Under the pieces are notes generated by a model. That model did not search any database. It was not told where the DNA came from and worked only from the letters and a program-made list of their open reading frames with translations. 64,000 bases of DNA, from NCBI GenBank assembly GCA_036251875.1, contig CP133960.1:2090258-2154257 (forward strand), in the 5' to 3' direction. Positions 11,142 through 21,372 of this stretch are shown in pieces (within the stretch, counting starts at the first letter, position 1; every line of letters begins with the position of its first letter). A program made the position numbers and the translations under genes. The DNA is from Orbaceae bacterium lpD02 (GTDB lineage: Bacteria; Pseudomonadota; Gammaproteobacteria; Enterobacterales; Orbaceae).

Positions 11142-12599
11142 ATGCTATTAACCGAGGTCAGTGAGCGAGTACTTACTGCAAATAATTTAAGATATGGTGA
11201 TCTTACCCATCTGCTTGATATATTGTCCGCTAGGCAAATTGATTATGGAGATGTGTATTTTTTATCTGGTTATTATGAGAGTTGGACTTTGGATGATAAA
11301 ATTATCAAAAATGCCTCTTTTCATCGGGACCAGGGTGTAGGCATTCGCGCGATAACGGGTGATAAAACAGGTTTTGCTTATACTGATCAAATTTCATTTG
11401 TTAAGCTTGAGCAAAGTGCAGTTGCAGCACAAAGTATTGTTCATAGTCGATCCCCATTGCTTGTTACACCATTAAAATCAAGTCAACAACTTGCTATTTA
11501 CTCAAGTATTAATCCGATTAGTAGTATACAGCAGGAAGTGAAAATTTTATTGTTACAGCATGTAGATAGATTGGCTCGTTCGTTAGATAAAAGAGTTATT
11601 GATGTCACCGCAAGCCTCTCTGGTAGTTATGAAGATATCTTAATTGCGGCAACCGATGGTACATTTGCCGCAGATACTCGACCATTAGTTAGATTATCTG
11701 TCTCAGTTTTAGTTGAAGAAAGTGGTGTAAGAGAAAGAGGAAGTAGTGGTGGTGGAGGTCGTTTTAGCTATGATTATTTCTTTACTACCAATCCACTAAC
11801 AGGTGAAAGTCAAGCTGATAGTTATACAAGAGAAGCGGTGCGGTTAGCATTAGTTGCATTATCGGCATCTGCAGCGCCAGCTGGCTCTATGCCGGTAGTA
11901 TTAGGTGCTGGCTGGCCAGCAGTGCTTTTACATGAAGCGGTAGGACATGGACTTGAAGGTGACTTCAATCGTAAAAATTCGTCAGTTTTTTCAGGTAAAA
12001 TTGGTGAATTAGTTACTTCTGAATTATGTACGATTGTTGATGATGCAACGCTTAAAGAGCGACGAGGTTCGTTGACCATCGATGATGAGGGCGTTGTAGG
12101 GCAGCGCACAGTTCTTATTGAAAATGGCGTTTTAAAAGGCTATATGTTTGATAAATTAAATGCTAAATTGATGTCAACTGAATCGACAGGCAATGGAAGA
12201 AGGGAGAGTTACTCTTATTTACCAATGCCTAGAATGACTAACACGTACATGCTTGGTGGTAACTCAACATTTGATAATATTATTAGCAGTGTTGAATATG
12301 GCTTATATGCACCAGGTTTTGCTGGAGGTCAAGTTGATATTACTTCAGGACAGTTTGTTTTTTCGACGTCTGAAGCTTATTTAATCGAAAAAGGGAAAAT
12401 AACTAAACCAGTAAAAGGTGCAACTCTCATTGGTTCTGGTATTGAAGCGATGCAAAAAATTTCTATGGTTGCCGATGATATGGCGCTTGATATTGGTGTC
12501 GGTGTATGCGGTAAAGCAGGACAAAGTGTGCCAGTCGGTGTTGGGCAACCAACATTAAAGGTTGATAGTTTAACCGTTGGTGGCACAGTGAGTCGCTGA
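11142..12599 (+). CDS. tldD: Metalloprotease TldD
   Basis: Large subunit of the TldD/TldE (PmbA) zinc protease that processes modified peptides. 485 residues, near the usual 481. The metal-binding HEAVGH is at residues 264-269, followed by GLEGDFNRK, a family signature. The C terminus ends with [14 protein letters not shown]. An AAGGAATTT ribosome site precedes the ATG. It follows rng by 51 bp; in E. coli the very large yhdP gene separates rng and tldD and is missing here. Confidence 0.96.
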   Translation: MLLTEVSERVLTANNLRYGDLTHLLDILSARQIDYGDVYFLSGYYESWTLDDKIIKNASFHRDQGVGIRAITGDKTGFAYTDQISFVKLEQSAVAAQSIVHSRSPLLVTPLKSSQQLAIYSSINPISSIQQEVKILLLQHVDRLARSLDKRVIDVTASLSGSYEDILIAATDGTFAADTRPLVRLSVSVLVEESGVRERGSSGGGGRFSYDYFFTTNPLTGESQADSYTREAVRLALVALSASAAPAGSMPVVLGAGWPAVLLHEAVGHGLEGDFNRKNSSVFSGKIGELVTSELCTIVDDATLKERRGSLTIDDEGVVGQRTVLIENGVLKGYMFDKLNAKLMSTESTGNGRRESYSYLPMPRMTNTYMLGGNSTFDNIISSVEYGLYAPGFAGGQVDITSGQFVFSTSEAYLIEKGKITKPVKGATLIGSGIEAMQKISMVADDMALDIGVGVCGKAGQSVPVGVGQPTLKVDSLTVGGTVSR

Positions 12600-12627
12600 T
12601 AATTTATATTGACAGGATAAAATATAC

Positions 12628-13305
12628 ATGGAAACGATAGTTACACTCTACGATGCTTTTTTGGCAATGAATCTTGAAGTTTTAAGAGATCCTAAAGTAT
12701 TAGGGACTCTTTATCTGATGTTATTTGTTATTTTATTCTTAGAAAATGGTGTTCTACCTGCGGCATTCTTACCAGGAGATAGTCTACTTTTTTTAACGGG
12801 TGTATTAATTAGTTTGGATATTTTTCACTTTGGGTTAATTAATTTAGTATTAATTGCTGGTGCAGCATTAGGGACATGGCTTGGTTATATCCAAGGTCGT
12901 TGGTTAGGTAATACTAAGATAGTTAAAAGCTGGATGGCACATTTACCTGAAAAATATCATGCTCGTACACTAACTTTATTCCATAAATATGGTTTACAGG
13001 CTCTATTTATCGGGCGTTTTATCGCGTTTGTTCGTACTGCATTACCTATTATGGCAGGCCTATCTGGGCTACATAGCAAACGGTTTCACGTTTATAACTG
13101 GATTAGTGCAACATTATGGATTTTTTTAATTACAGCTTTAGGATATTTGTTTGGTCTTTCACCATTATTTAAAATGTATGAAAAGCAATTTATGACATTT
13201 CTTATGCTCATACCAGTATTCTTACTGGTACTTGGATTGGTTGCTTCTATTTGGCTGCTCATAAAGCGCAAGCTTGCTACAAAGAATAAACCTACAAAAA
13301 AGAAA

Positions 13306-13311
<6 letters not shown>
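12628..13311 (+). CDS. yqjA: DedA-family inner membrane protein YqjA
   Basis: DedA/SNARE-associated family; in E. coli YqjA supports proton-dependent homeostasis and alkaline or drug tolerance, and DedA proteins have been linked to lipid carrier recycling. Conserved elements are ENGVLPAAFLPGDSLL (about residues 39-54) and GRFIAFVRTALPIMAGLSG (about 130-148), with five or so membrane helices. Length is 227 against about 220. The lysine-rich tail KPTKKKK is encoded by the A-rich DNA that serves as the rnpB terminator on the other strand, so its end may be shaped by that overlap. Confidence 0.88.
13290..13307 (-). terminator. U-rich termination tract of rnpB
   Basis: Immediately after the mature RNase P RNA the minus strand reads CTTTTTCTTTTTTG. 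Together with helix P1 and 3'-end pairing just before it, this looks like the transcription stop. The same DNA encodes the lysine tail of convergent yqjA. Confidence 0.6.
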
Positions 13312-13688
<377 letters not shown>

Positions 13689-13695
13689 GCTTAGG

Positions 13696-13724
13696 AGAAT
13701 ACGCTAATAATAAATAGTTGTAAA
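13696..13724 (-). promoter_or_regulatory. Promoter of rnpB
   Basis: On the minus strand, -35 TTTACA (13719-13724), a spacer of exactly 17 bp and -10 TATTCT (13696-13701) precede the inferred RNA 5' end (13688) by 7 nt. The geometry is that of a sigma70 promoter. Confidence 0.8.
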
Positions 13725-13779
13725 TACTTTTACTGATTCAACGGTACGCTTTGTTTACTATCATCGGTTACGTAAAATT

Positions 13780-13795
13780 TGTGATTTAAATCACA
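13780..13795. promoter_or_regulatory. CRP (cAMP receptor protein) site 1 upstream of mtlA
   Basis: TGTGATTTAAATCACA is a perfect palindrome matching the TGTGA-N6-TCACA CRP consensus. Its centre is 43 bp upstream of a second site, close to four helical turns, so both would lie on the same DNA face. Confidence 0.85.
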
Positions 13796-13822
13796 TTTTT
13801 GTTTTTTTGTTTTTTTTATAAA

Positions 13823-13838
13823 TGTGATTTAGATCACA
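13823..13838. promoter_or_regulatory. CRP site 2 upstream of mtlA
   Basis: TGTGATTTAGATCACA matches the CRP consensus with one asymmetric central base. If the candidate -10 TACAAT at 13880-13885 is used, the site centre is near -61, a classical class I activation position. This fits catabolite control of mannitol use. Confidence 0.85.
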
Positions 13839-13879
13839 TTTATGGCTAAATATTAATGAACTACACGTAAGTTAATGCG

Positions 13880-13885
13880 TACAAT
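13880..13885 (+). promoter_or_regulatory. Candidate -10 of mtlA promoter
   Basis: TACAAT with no good -35 at the expected distance, as is common at CRP-dependent promoters. The inferred start of transcription (about 13892) leaves a short leader before the mtlA ATG. Confidence 0.45.
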
Positions 13886-13919
13886 ATGCGCATATTGATC
13901 CTCACAAATGAGATAAACT

Positions 13920-15794
13920 ATGTCTAAATCAAATATTAAATTGAAAGTCCAAAATTTCGGGCGTTTCCTAAGTAATATGGTGATGCCAAATATTGGCGCC
14001 TTTATTGCTTGGGGTTTTATTACTGCTATTTTTATTCCAACAGGTTGGTGGCCCAATGAGATGGTAGCTAGGTTAGTTGGACCAATGATTACATATTTGT
14101 TACCATTATTAATTGGTTATACGGGTGGTAAGTTAGTCTATGGCGAACGTGGTGGAGTGGTTGGTGCTATCACAACCATGGGTGTAATTGTCGGTTCAGA
14201 AATTCCAATGTTCTTAGGCGCGATGATTGTTGGACCACTTGGTGGTTGGGTCATTAAGAAATTTGATCAGATTGTTGAAGGTAAAGTTAAAAGCGGTTTT
14301 GAGATGCTAGTTAATAACTTCTCTTCTGGCATTCTTGGTATGATCCTTGCGTTACTTGCCTTTTTTGCGATTGGTCCTGCAGTTGTTCATGCATCAAACG
14401 TATTGTCTTATGGTGTCGATTTTATGGTACAGGCAAACTTATTACCATTAACATCGATCATCGTTGAACCTGCGAAAATTTTATTCTTAAATAATGCCAT
14501 TAATCACGGTATTTTTTCGCCTTTAGGAATTCAGCAAGTTGCTGAACATTCTAAATCGATTTTCTTTTTAATTGAAGCCAATCCTGGTCCAGGACTCGGA
14601 CTTTTACTGGCTTATATGGTATTTGGTAAAGGTGCAGCAAAAAGTTCAGCAGGTGGCGCAGCTATCATTCAATTCTTCGGCGGGATCCATGAGATCTACT
14701 TCCCATACGTATTAATGAATCCACGTTTAATCATAGCGATGATTTTAGGTGGAATGACTGGCATTTTTACCCTAACACTATTTAATGCTGGCTTAAGTTC
14801 ACCCGCTTCGCCTGGATCAATTATTGCTGTTCTTGCCGTCGCACCAAAAAGTTCACTAGTTGGTGTTATTGCGTCTGTTATTGCTGCTGCAGTCGTGACT
14901 TTTGTTGCATCAGCGATACTTTTAAAAACAACTAAAAATATTGATAAAAGCCTTGATGATGCACAAGCAAACATTAAGAAAATGAAAAGTCAGGCAAAAG
15001 GCTTAGATGATGCTAATACTTTTGACCTAGCATTAGTGAAAAAAATTATCGTTGCTTGCGATGCGGGTATGGGTTCAAGTGCAATGGGCGCAGGCGTTCT
15101 TAATAAAAAAGTAAAAGATGCAGGTTTAAATATTTCAGTGACTAATTTGGCGATTAATAACTTACCGACTGATGTTGATATAGTGATTACTCACCGTGAT
15201 TTGACCGAGCGCGCGAAGCAGCATGCGCCAAATGCACACCATATTTCATTAATTAATTTCCTTGATAGTGATTTGTACAGTCAACTTGTTGAGTCATTAA
15301 AAGAAAAACAAAATACCGCTATCAGAGTTGAGGCCCAATCTCAAATAAAGCAAGATGATGCGCCAATATTTCGATTAACGCAAAATGACATATTTTTAGG
15401 GCTTAATGCCACGACAAAAGAAGAGGCTATTCGTTTTGCTGGAGAGCAATTAGTCAAATTAGGTTATGTTGAAGAAGATTATATTGATGCGATGTTTGCG
15501 CGAGAGGCGCTAACAAGCACTTACCTAGGTGAATCAATCGCAGTGCCACACGGGACTATTGATGCGAAAGATAAAGTACTTAAGACGGGAATTGTATTTT
15601 GTCAATATCCTCAAGGCGTCGTGTTTGGTGACACCGAGGATGATAAAGCACGTTTAGTTATAGCGATTGCAGCACGAAATAATGAGCACCTAGATGTTAT
15701 TGCTAAACTCACTAGTGCGCTTGATGATTCCTCAATTATAGACAAATTAGTCAATACAGATGATATAAATGAAGTACTCGCTGTATTAGCTTAA
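13920..15794 (+). CDS. mtlA: Mannitol-specific PTS enzyme IICBA
   Basis: Transports mannitol across the inner membrane and phosphorylates it to mannitol-1-phosphate. Domains in order: IIC membrane channel (about 1-345) with NNAINHG (191-197) and the GGIHE substrate motif (254-258); IIB (about 373-465) with phospho-cysteine C380 in IIVACDAGMGSS; IIA (about 485-624) with phospho-histidine H544 in AVPHGT. The 624 residues are close to the E. coli 637, and both phosphorylation sites are present. It is the first gene of mtlADR, behind two CRP sites. Confidence 0.97.
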   Translation: MSKSNIKLKVQNFGRFLSNMVMPNIGAFIAWGFITAIFIPTGWWPNEMVARLVGPMITYLLPLLIGYTGGKLVYGERGGVVGAITTMGVIVGSEIPMFLGAMIVGPLGGWVIKKFDQIVEGKVKSGFEMLVNNFSSGILGMILALLAFFAIGPAVVHASNVLSYGVDFMVQANLLPLTSIIVEPAKILFLNNAINHGIFSPLGIQQVAEHSKSIFFLIEANPGPGLGLLLAYMVFGKGAAKSSAGGAAIIQFFGGIHEIYFPYVLMNPRLIIAMILGGMTGIFTLTLFNAGLSSPASPGSIIAVLAVAPKSSLVGVIASVIAAAVVTFVASAILLKTTKNIDKSLDDAQANIKKMKSQAKGLDDANTFDLALVKKIIVACDAGMGSSAMGAGVLNKKVKDAGLNISVTNLAINNLPTDVDIVITHRDLTERAKQHAPNAHHISLINFLDSDLYSQLVESLKEKQNTAIRVEAQSQIKQDDAPIFRLTQNDIFLGLNATTKEEAIRFAGEQLVKLGYVEEDYIDAMFAREALTSTYLGESIAVPHGTIDAKDKVLKTGIVFCQYPQGVVFGDTEDDKARLVIAIAARNNEHLDVIAKLTSALDDSSIIDKLVNTDDINEVLAVLA

Positions 15795-15823
15795 TGGCAA
15801 ATATTATCTTCATTTTGCCATTA
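15792..15823 (+). other. mRNA hairpin between mtlA and mtlD
   Basis: A perfect 10-bp inverted repeat, TAATGGCAAA and TTTGCCATTA, with a 12-nt loop; the first arm contains the mtlA stop codon. There is no T-run after it, so it is more likely an mRNA-stability or processing element than a terminator. Confidence 0.6.
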
Positions 15824-15869
15824 AATTACTATTAATAGATAACGAGATAAAATAATTAAGGTTGAAACT

Positions 15870-17030
15870 ATGCAAGTTTTACATTTTGGTGCAGGTAATA
15901 TTGGTAGAGGTTTTATTGGTAAACTATTAGCTGATGCAGGGATTAAAGTCACTTTTGCCGATGTAAATCAAGCGATTGTAGATGAATTGAACGTAAGACA
16001 TCAGTACCCAGTCAATGTCGTTGGTGAATGTGCAACGACAGAAGTGGTAATTGGCGTTGATGCGGTTAATAGCCAATCTGCTGGAGTTATTAATAAAATT
16101 GCTAACGTTGATCTAGTTACAACAGCTGTTGGTCCGCAAATATTACCACGTATTGCTGATGCGGTGGCAAAAGGGCTGATAGCTCGTTTTGAGTGTAACA
16201 ACACTCAGCCATTAAATATTATCGCCTGTGAAAATATGGTACGAGGTACAAGCCAATTTAAAGAACATATTTTTGCTGTGTTACCGGCTCAATATCATAA
16301 TTGGGTTAATCAAAATATTGGTTTTGTTGATTCTGCCGTTGATCGTATTGTTCCACCAGCCACATCAAAAACAGGTGATATTCTTGAAGTTACTGTTGAG
16401 ACCTTTTCGGAATGGATTGTTGATGAAACTCAATTTAAAGGGCCTATTCCGATAATTTCTGGTATGGAGCCTACCGATAATCTAATGGCTTTTGTTGAGC
16501 GAAAACTATTTACTCTCAATACTGGGCATGCAATTACTGCTTATTTAGGTCATTATTACGGTTTAACGACTATTCGTGATGCTATTCTTGATGAACGAAT
16601 CCGATTAATTGCACGTGGTGCGATGGAAGAGAGTGGGTTAGTGCTTATTAATCGTTATCGGTTTGATGATGTTAAGCATATTGCCTATATTGAGAAAATT
16701 TTAGCCCGTTTTGAAAACCCTTATTTACATGATGATACGGCAAGAGTAGGTCGTCAGCCATTAAGAAAATTAAGCCCAACAGATCGATTAGTCAAACCGC
16801 TATTAGGTACGTTTGAATATCAATTATGCAACGATAATTTACTTATTGGTATTGCTGCCGCACTTAATTACCGTAACAATGATGATGAGCAGGCAATTGA
16901 ACTCGCCGATATCATTGCGCAACAAGGGATTGATAAAGCATTTAGCCAAATATCAACTATTGAGATTAATAACCCAGTAATTAAGAAAGTTGAGAGTATT
17001 TATGAGCTTATGCAAACTAAGGGCTTTTAG
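15870..17030 (+). CDS. mtlD: Mannitol-1-phosphate 5-dehydrogenase
   Basis: NAD-dependent oxidation of mannitol-1-phosphate to fructose-6-phosphate, feeding glycolysis. The N-terminal dinucleotide site [12 protein letters not shown] (about residues 5-16) and the catalytic-domain segment [12 protein letters not shown] are clear. Length is 386 against 382 in E. coli. It lies 75 bp after mtlA, with a hairpin in the gap, and is followed by mtlR. Confidence 0.96.
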   Translation: MQVLHFGAGNIGRGFIGKLLADAGIKVTFADVNQAIVDELNVRHQYPVNVVGECATTEVVIGVDAVNSQSAGVINKIANVDLVTTAVGPQILPRIADAVAKGLIARFECNNTQPLNIIACENMVRGTSQFKEHIFAVLPAQYHNWVNQNIGFVDSAVDRIVPPATSKTGDILEVTVETFSEWIVDETQFKGPIPIISGMEPTDNLMAFVERKLFTLNTGHAITAYLGHYYGLTTIRDAILDERIRLIARGAMEESGLVLINRYRFDDVKHIAYIEKILARFENPYLHDDTARVGRQPLRKLSPTDRLVKPLLGTFEYQLCNDNLLIGIAAALNYRNNDDEQAIELADIIAQQGIDKAFSQISTIEINNPVIKKVESIYELMQTKGF

Positions 17031-17046
17031 CTTTTAAAATATAATC

Positions 17047-17601
17047 ATGCTAGAAAGTTTACAAGAAGACGATATTCTCGAACGGCTAAATCAACAGCTC
17101 GATATTCATGGGCTGTTGGTTACTGCAATGGATATTATTGGTCAGAATGTAGATCAGCTAATAATGAAAGCTTTTCGTAAGGATAAGCATGCGATTAAAT
17201 TTGTTATTCCCTCTTTGGTGGGTAATCGTGGGCCGCTTAATGAGCTATCAGTAAGGCTAAAGTTACTTTATGCTTTGGGCGTTATTAGTCGAGAGGAATA
17301 TGAAGATATCGAGCTAATTATGGCCATTGTTGATGAATTAGAACTTGATGATGAGACTGTTTATACTTTTGTTGATGACGAAATTCTCGGCCCAATAAGC
17401 TTGCTGCATGATATGACATTACCTCCTCAGATTATTAGCCAAAAAATAATACCAAATGAAGCAGGAATTGTTGATAGTATAAAGTCTTCAATCTATAAAC
17501 AGCGTTATCAGCAGATGATTCGTTCGGCGCTGATCATAGCTATCACTACTCTCGTAGTGCGTCTTAGTGAAAAACAGTGCCTGCTTTTTATGCACCAATA
17601 G
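17047..17601 (+). CDS. mtlR: Mannitol operon repressor MtlR
   Basis: 184 residues, similar to E. coli MtlR (195). The helical segments ILERLNQQLDIHGLLVTA and FVIPSLVGNRGPLNELSVRLKLLYALGVIS are typical of the family. MtlR lowers expression of the mannitol operon but has no ordinary DNA-binding motif. The mtlA-mtlD-mtlR order is that of E. coli. It converges on dtd with one base between the stop codons. Confidence 0.93.
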   Translation: MLESLQEDDILERLNQQLDIHGLLVTAMDIIGQNVDQLIMKAFRKDKHAIKFVIPSLVGNRGPLNELSVRLKLLYALGVISREEYEDIELIMAIVDELELDDETVYTFVDDEILGPISLLHDMTLPPQIISQKIIPNEAGIVDSIKSSIYKQRYQQMIRSALIIAITTLVVRLSEKQCLLFMHQ

Positions 17602-17602
17602 G

Positions 17603-18037
17603 TTAAACCTGTAACCAAAAAGTCACTGGACCATCGTTAACGAGTGAAACTTGCATATCGGCAGCAAAAATGCCGGCTTGAGTATCTATTTGTTGTTGGC
17701 ATTGGTTGGTAAAATATTCATATAGTGCTTTCGCTTCATCAGGTAAAGCACCTTTAGTAAAACTTGGACGCATACCTTTTTGAGTATCAGCGACAAGTGT
17801 AAATTGGGAGACAACTAAAATACTGCCGCCAGCTTGCTTAATATTAAGGTTCATTCTATCTTCATTGTCGCTAAAGATACGATAACCTAATACTTTTTCA
17901 CAAAGTCGAGCTGCTTTTTGCTCGGTGTCTTCTTTTTCAACACCTAATAAGACTAATAAACCGCGGTCTATTTTACCAACAGTCTGGTCATTAACTAAAA
18001 CGCTAGCATGCTTAACACGTTGTATTAATGCTATCAT
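17603..18037 (-). CDS. dtd: D-aminoacyl-tRNA deacylase
   Basis: Hydrolyses D-amino acids wrongly attached to tRNA. 144 residues (E. coli 145). Family motifs [17 protein letters not shown] in the middle and [10 protein letters not shown] at the C terminus, with the Gly-cisPro (GP) proofreading dipeptide, are intact. Its start overlaps the end of yihY by 4 bp, so the two are coupled; the same pairing occurs in E. coli. Confidence 0.95.
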   Translation of the reverse strand: MIALIQRVKHASVLVNDQTVGKIDRGLLVLLGVEKEDTEQKAARLCEKVLGYRIFSDNEDRMNLNIKQAGGSILVVSQFTLVADTQKGMRPSFTKGALPDEAKALYEYFTNQCQQQIDTQAGIFAADMQVSLVNDGPVTFWLQV

Positions 18038-18900
18038 TTTTTATTATCACCAGCAGCGACATGCGTCATCTTCTGTTTATTATAATCAGCTAACGCAGCA
18101 GCAAATTCAGCACCAAATAAAATAATACACCACGAGAAATAAATCCAAATCAGCAATAAAGGTATTGAGGATAATACCCCATATATCAATTGATAAGTCG
18201 GAAAAGATGTCACATATAAAGTAAATAATTTTTTTCCTAGCTCAAATAATATCGCGGCAATTATTGCTCCTGCTATTGATTCTTTGGTCGGCACAGGTTC
18301 CGTTGGGACTATGCAATAAAGCAGCCAAAAACCAATAATAGAAATCACAAAAGGTAAAAAGCCGATAGATACATGGCTAATGGTTGTATCAGATAACCAC
18401 TTGGTTGAAAATATATATGAACTTATCGCGATGCTCGCCCCAATTAATATTGGGCCTAGTGTTAGTATCGTCCAGTACATCGTTAGCTTATAGGTAAAGG
18501 AACGTCTACGTTTTGTTCGCCAAATAAAATTTAAGGCGCTATCAATTGAACTAATTAATAACAAAGACGTTACAACTAAACCAATGATACCAAACGCGGT
18601 CATTCTATTGGTATTCGCAATAAATTGGTCTAGGTATTGTTGAATGGTATCACTGGCAGCTGGCGCTAAATTATCATAAACTAATTGCCGCAGCGATAGG
18701 CTTGCTTCATTAAAAATAGGAAAAGCAGATAAAAGAGAAAAAATGACCGTAATTAACGGTACTAATGCTAAAATTGAGGTATATGCAAGGCTCGCCGCGG
18801 ATGTTGTCAAACGATCATGGTTGATATGTTGCCATAAAATAATGATAAAACGTTTAACACTATGAGTATTTGCTCTAAAATTAAATTTTTTTAGTTTCAT
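18034..18900 (-). CDS. yihY: YihY/BrkB-family inner membrane protein
   Basis: About six membrane helices and the family blocks [51 protein letters not shown] and [22 protein letters not shown]. It was once called RNase BN in E. coli, but that activity belongs to another gene; the function is not established. The ATG at 18900 follows GGTAG and aligns with the family start; a TTG six codons upstream is also in frame. Followed by dtd with a 4-bp overlap. Confidence 0.93.
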   Translation of the reverse strand: MKLKKFNFRANTHSVKRFIIILWQHINHDRLTTSAASLAYTSILALVPLITVIFSLLSAFPIFNEASLSLRQLVYDNLAPAASDTIQQYLDQFIANTNRMTAFGIIGLVVTSLLLISSIDSALNFIWRTKRRRSFTYKLTMYWTILTLGPILIGASIAISSYIFSTKWLSDTTISHVSIGFLPFVISIIGFWLLYCIVPTEPVPTKESIAGAIIAAILFELGKKLFTLYVTSFPTYQLIYGVLSSIPLLLIWIYFSWCIILFGAEFAAALADYNKQKMTHVAAGDNKK

Positions 18901-18922
18901 TAGTCTACCTATCAACAATTCA

Positions 18923-19561
18923 CTATTTTAAGGTCGCAATACAGCTATTTATACCATTAGCTTTTAATATTGCTATTGCTTTTTCTGTATCGGATTTCAA
19001 TTGATAGGGTCCAACAAGTACACGATGAAATTTTTCACTCTGTACAAAACTTGTCATGCCAAGTATTGTTAATTTAGCCTGCAGGGATTCAGCATTCCCT
19101 CTGTCTTTGAATGCACCACACTGTAATAGCCAATGTCCTGTTTCAACTGTTGTTTTTTGCTGTATTTGGGTTGGTGGAGCTGTATTTGTTGTCGCTTGGT
19201 TACTACTTGCGGATGATGACTGTTTATCATTGATAAAACTACTTAAAATTTGCTGACGTTCTTTGTCTTGTATTGATTTTGTTAGCGGAGGAATAACCGC
19301 CTTATTATTACCATTGGGATTTTCTAATTCTTTTAAATAAGTCCAACGTTCTTCTGGTTTATCCGGTAGCGTTACTTGTGGTTTTTCGGTAATATTTTGT
19401 GGTGTAGAAACGGGTCGATGGGGATTATTTTTTGATACAAAATATAAAATTGCGGCAAACAAAATAACTAATAAAATAGCAATTGCCATCATTAGATTAG
19501 GAATAACACGTGAACTATTTTTTGCTTTTGATTTCTTTTTGACATAATCACGTTGTGCCAC
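18923..19561 (-). CDS. ftsN: Cell division protein FtsN (short form)
   Basis: Begins MAQRDYVKKKSKAK, almost the E. coli start, then one membrane helix (about residues 23-43), a periplasmic region holding KPEERWTYLKELEN (the conserved segment around the essential helix region), a Gln/Ser/Thr-rich linker, and a C-terminal SPOR domain (about 143-212, GHWLLQCGAFKDRGNAESLQ) that binds denuded septal peptidoglycan. It is 212 residues against 319 in E. coli; nearly all the difference is linker. FtsN triggers septal synthesis. Confidence 0.92.
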   Translation of the reverse strand: MAQRDYVKKKSKAKNSSRVIPNLMMAIAILLVILFAAILYFVSKNNPHRPVSTPQNITEKPQVTLPDKPEERWTYLKELENPNGNNKAVIPPLTKSIQDKERQQILSSFINDKQSSSASSNQATTNTAPPTQIQQKTTVETGHWLLQCGAFKDRGNAESLQAKLTILGMTSFVQSEKFHRVLVGPYQLKSDTEKAIAILKANGINSCIATLK

Positions 19562-19607
19562 AATATACTCTCTCCAATTCTGTTTTAATTGTGATTAGTA
19601 TACAAAT

Positions 19608-19633
19608 AAAAAAAGCGGCTTTCACCACTTTTT
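19608..19633 (-). terminator. Intrinsic terminator of rpsT
   Basis: On the minus strand, AAAAAGTGGT, a GAAA tetraloop and GCCGCTTTTT form a stem with two G-U pairs, ending in TTTTTTT. It lies about 55 bp past the rpsT stop and before ftsN. Confidence 0.8.
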
Positions 19634-19686
19634 ATAAAATAATAACACATACCTAAACTAGGTATTATTATTCTCTAATTAAGCTA

Positions 19687-19950
19687 TTATGCAATAGCAT
19701 TGATTTGCTTAATTAAACTTGCTTTATGGCGTGCTGCTTTATTTTTGTGGATTAAACCACGAGCCGCTTGACGATCAACGATTTCCTGCATATCTTTATA
19801 TGCTACTTGCGCTGATTCTTTATCACCAGCTGCGATAGCTGCATATACTTTTTTGATATAAGTACGCATCATCGAACGACGACTTGCATTGTGTTTACGG
19901 CGTTTTTCAGATTGAACTGCACGCTTCTTAGCTGATTTGATATTAGCCAA
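19687..19950 (-). CDS. rpsT: 30S ribosomal protein S20
   Basis: 87 residues with the usual S20 sequence ([40 protein letters not shown]). The start is a TTG at 19950: GGGAG lies 6 nt upstream of it, whereas the in-frame TTG two codons earlier touches the GGGAG and cannot use it. E. coli rpsT also starts with TTG, a weak codon that is part of its autoregulation by S20, so the same control is likely here. Confidence 0.95.
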   Translation of the reverse strand: MANIKSAKKRAVQSEKRRKHNASRRSMMRTYIKKVYAAIAAGDKESAQVAYKDMQEIVDRQAARGLIHKNKAARHKASLIKQINAIA

Positions 19951-20139
19951 GGTCAACTCCCAAATTAGATGAACTAATAAATATAATTATCATTAAGGCG
20001 ACGAAATATGCCTTATTTGAGCCGTTTTGTCAATAAGAAATTTTAGATAAATCATTTTTTAAATTGATCAGCCTTAAAAATTTTGTGTTAAAATAGGCTA
20101 AATTTTTTGAATTAAATATTATTAGAAAGAGGAAATTTC

Positions 20140-21300
20140 ATGGCTATTGTTAAGATGACAGATCTTGAACTTAAAGGTAAACGTCTTTTTATCCGTTCAG
20201 ATCTTAATGTTCCCGTTAAAGATGGTAAAGTGACATCAGATGCTCGTATTCGTGCATCGCTACCAACTATTGAACTTGCTATTAAACAAGGCGCAAAAGT
20301 AATGGTTACCTCGCATATCGGTCGTCCAACTGAAGGTGAATATAACCCTGAATATTCTCTGCAACCTGTAGTCGACTATTTAAATGCACATGTTAATTTC
20401 CCTGTGCGCTTAGTCAAAGATTATCTTGATGGAGTGGATGTCAAAGAAGGTGAATTAGTTGTACTTGAAAATGTTCGCTTTAATAAAGGCGAAGGAAAAG
20501 ACGACGAAATATTATCGAAAAAATATGCTGCATTATGTGATATTTATGTCATGGACGCTTTTGGTACTGCTCACCGTGCACAAGCATCAACACATGGTGC
20601 AGGTAAATTTGCTCCAGTAGCTTGTGCAGGACCTCTACTAGCACAAGAACTTGATGCCTTAGGTAAAGCGTTAGATAACCCTGCTCGTCCGATGATTGCA
20701 ATTGTAGCCGGTTCTAAAGTCTCAACTAAACTGACGGTACTTGATTCCTTATCGAAAATTGCTGATCAAATTATTGTGGGCGGTGGTATTGCAAATACGT
20801 TTATTGCAGCAGAAGGCTATAATGTTGGTAAATCTCTTTATGAAGCTGATTTAATTCCAGAAGCTAAAAAACTAATGGCTAATTGTGAAATACCAGTACC
20901 AACTGATGTCCGTGTTGCAACAGAATTTAGCGAAAACGCTACAGCGGCATTAAAATCGGTTAAAGATGTTAAAGAAAATGAACAAATTCTTGATATTGGT
21001 GATGCTTCAGCTGAGGAGTTAGCGAAAATTATTAAAAATGCTAAGACTATTTTATGGAATGGTCCGGTTGGTGTTTTTGAGTTCCCTAACTTTCGTCGTG
21101 GTACCGAGATTGTTGCTAAAGCAATTGCAGATAGTGCCGGTTTTTCTATCGCGGGAGGCGGTGATACATTAGCTGCTATCGATTTATTTGGCATTGAAGA
21201 TAAAATTTCTTATATTTCAACGGGCGGAGGGGCATTCCTTGAGTTTGTTGAAGGTAAAACGCTTCCCGCTGTCGCTATGCTAGAAGCTAGAGGCAAGTAA
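20140..21300 (+). CDS. pgk: Phosphoglycerate kinase
   Basis: Glycolytic step making ATP and 3-phosphoglycerate from 1,3-bisphosphoglycerate. 386 residues (E. coli 387). Visible motifs: [11 protein letters not shown] with substrate-binding residues near the N terminus, [34 protein letters not shown], and the ATP-binding GGGDTLAAI and [14 protein letters not shown] at the C terminus. AGAGGAAA precedes the ATG. In E. coli epd precedes pgk; here rpsT lies upstream in the opposite direction. Confidence 0.97.
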   Translation: MAIVKMTDLELKGKRLFIRSDLNVPVKDGKVTSDARIRASLPTIELAIKQGAKVMVTSHIGRPTEGEYNPEYSLQPVVDYLNAHVNFPVRLVKDYLDGVDVKEGELVVLENVRFNKGEGKDDEILSKKYAALCDIYVMDAFGTAHRAQASTHGAGKFAPVACAGPLLAQELDALGKALDNPARPMIAIVAGSKVSTKLTVLDSLSKIADQIIVGGGIANTFIAAEGYNVGKSLYEADLIPEAKKLMANCEIPVPTDVRVATEFSENATAALKSVKDVKENEQILDIGDASAEELAKIIKNAKTILWNGPVGVFEFPNFRRGTEIVAKAIADSAGFSIAGGGDTLAAIDLFGIEDKISYISTGGGAFLEFVEGKTLPAVAMLEARGK

Positions 21301-21309
21301 TTTCCAATT

Positions 21310-21338
21310 AAGGATGGAGTGCCACTTCATCCTTTTTT
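21310..21338 (+). terminator. Intrinsic terminator between pgk and fbaA
   Basis: AAGGATGGAGTG and CACTTCATCCTT form a near-perfect stem (one G-U pair) with a minimal loop, ending in TTTTTT. Its position suggests that pgk transcripts stop or are attenuated here, so fbaA may get only part of its transcription from pgk. Confidence 0.8.
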
Positions 21339-21372
21339 CTGCATTTTATAATAAAATCTATAGGTAAAAATA

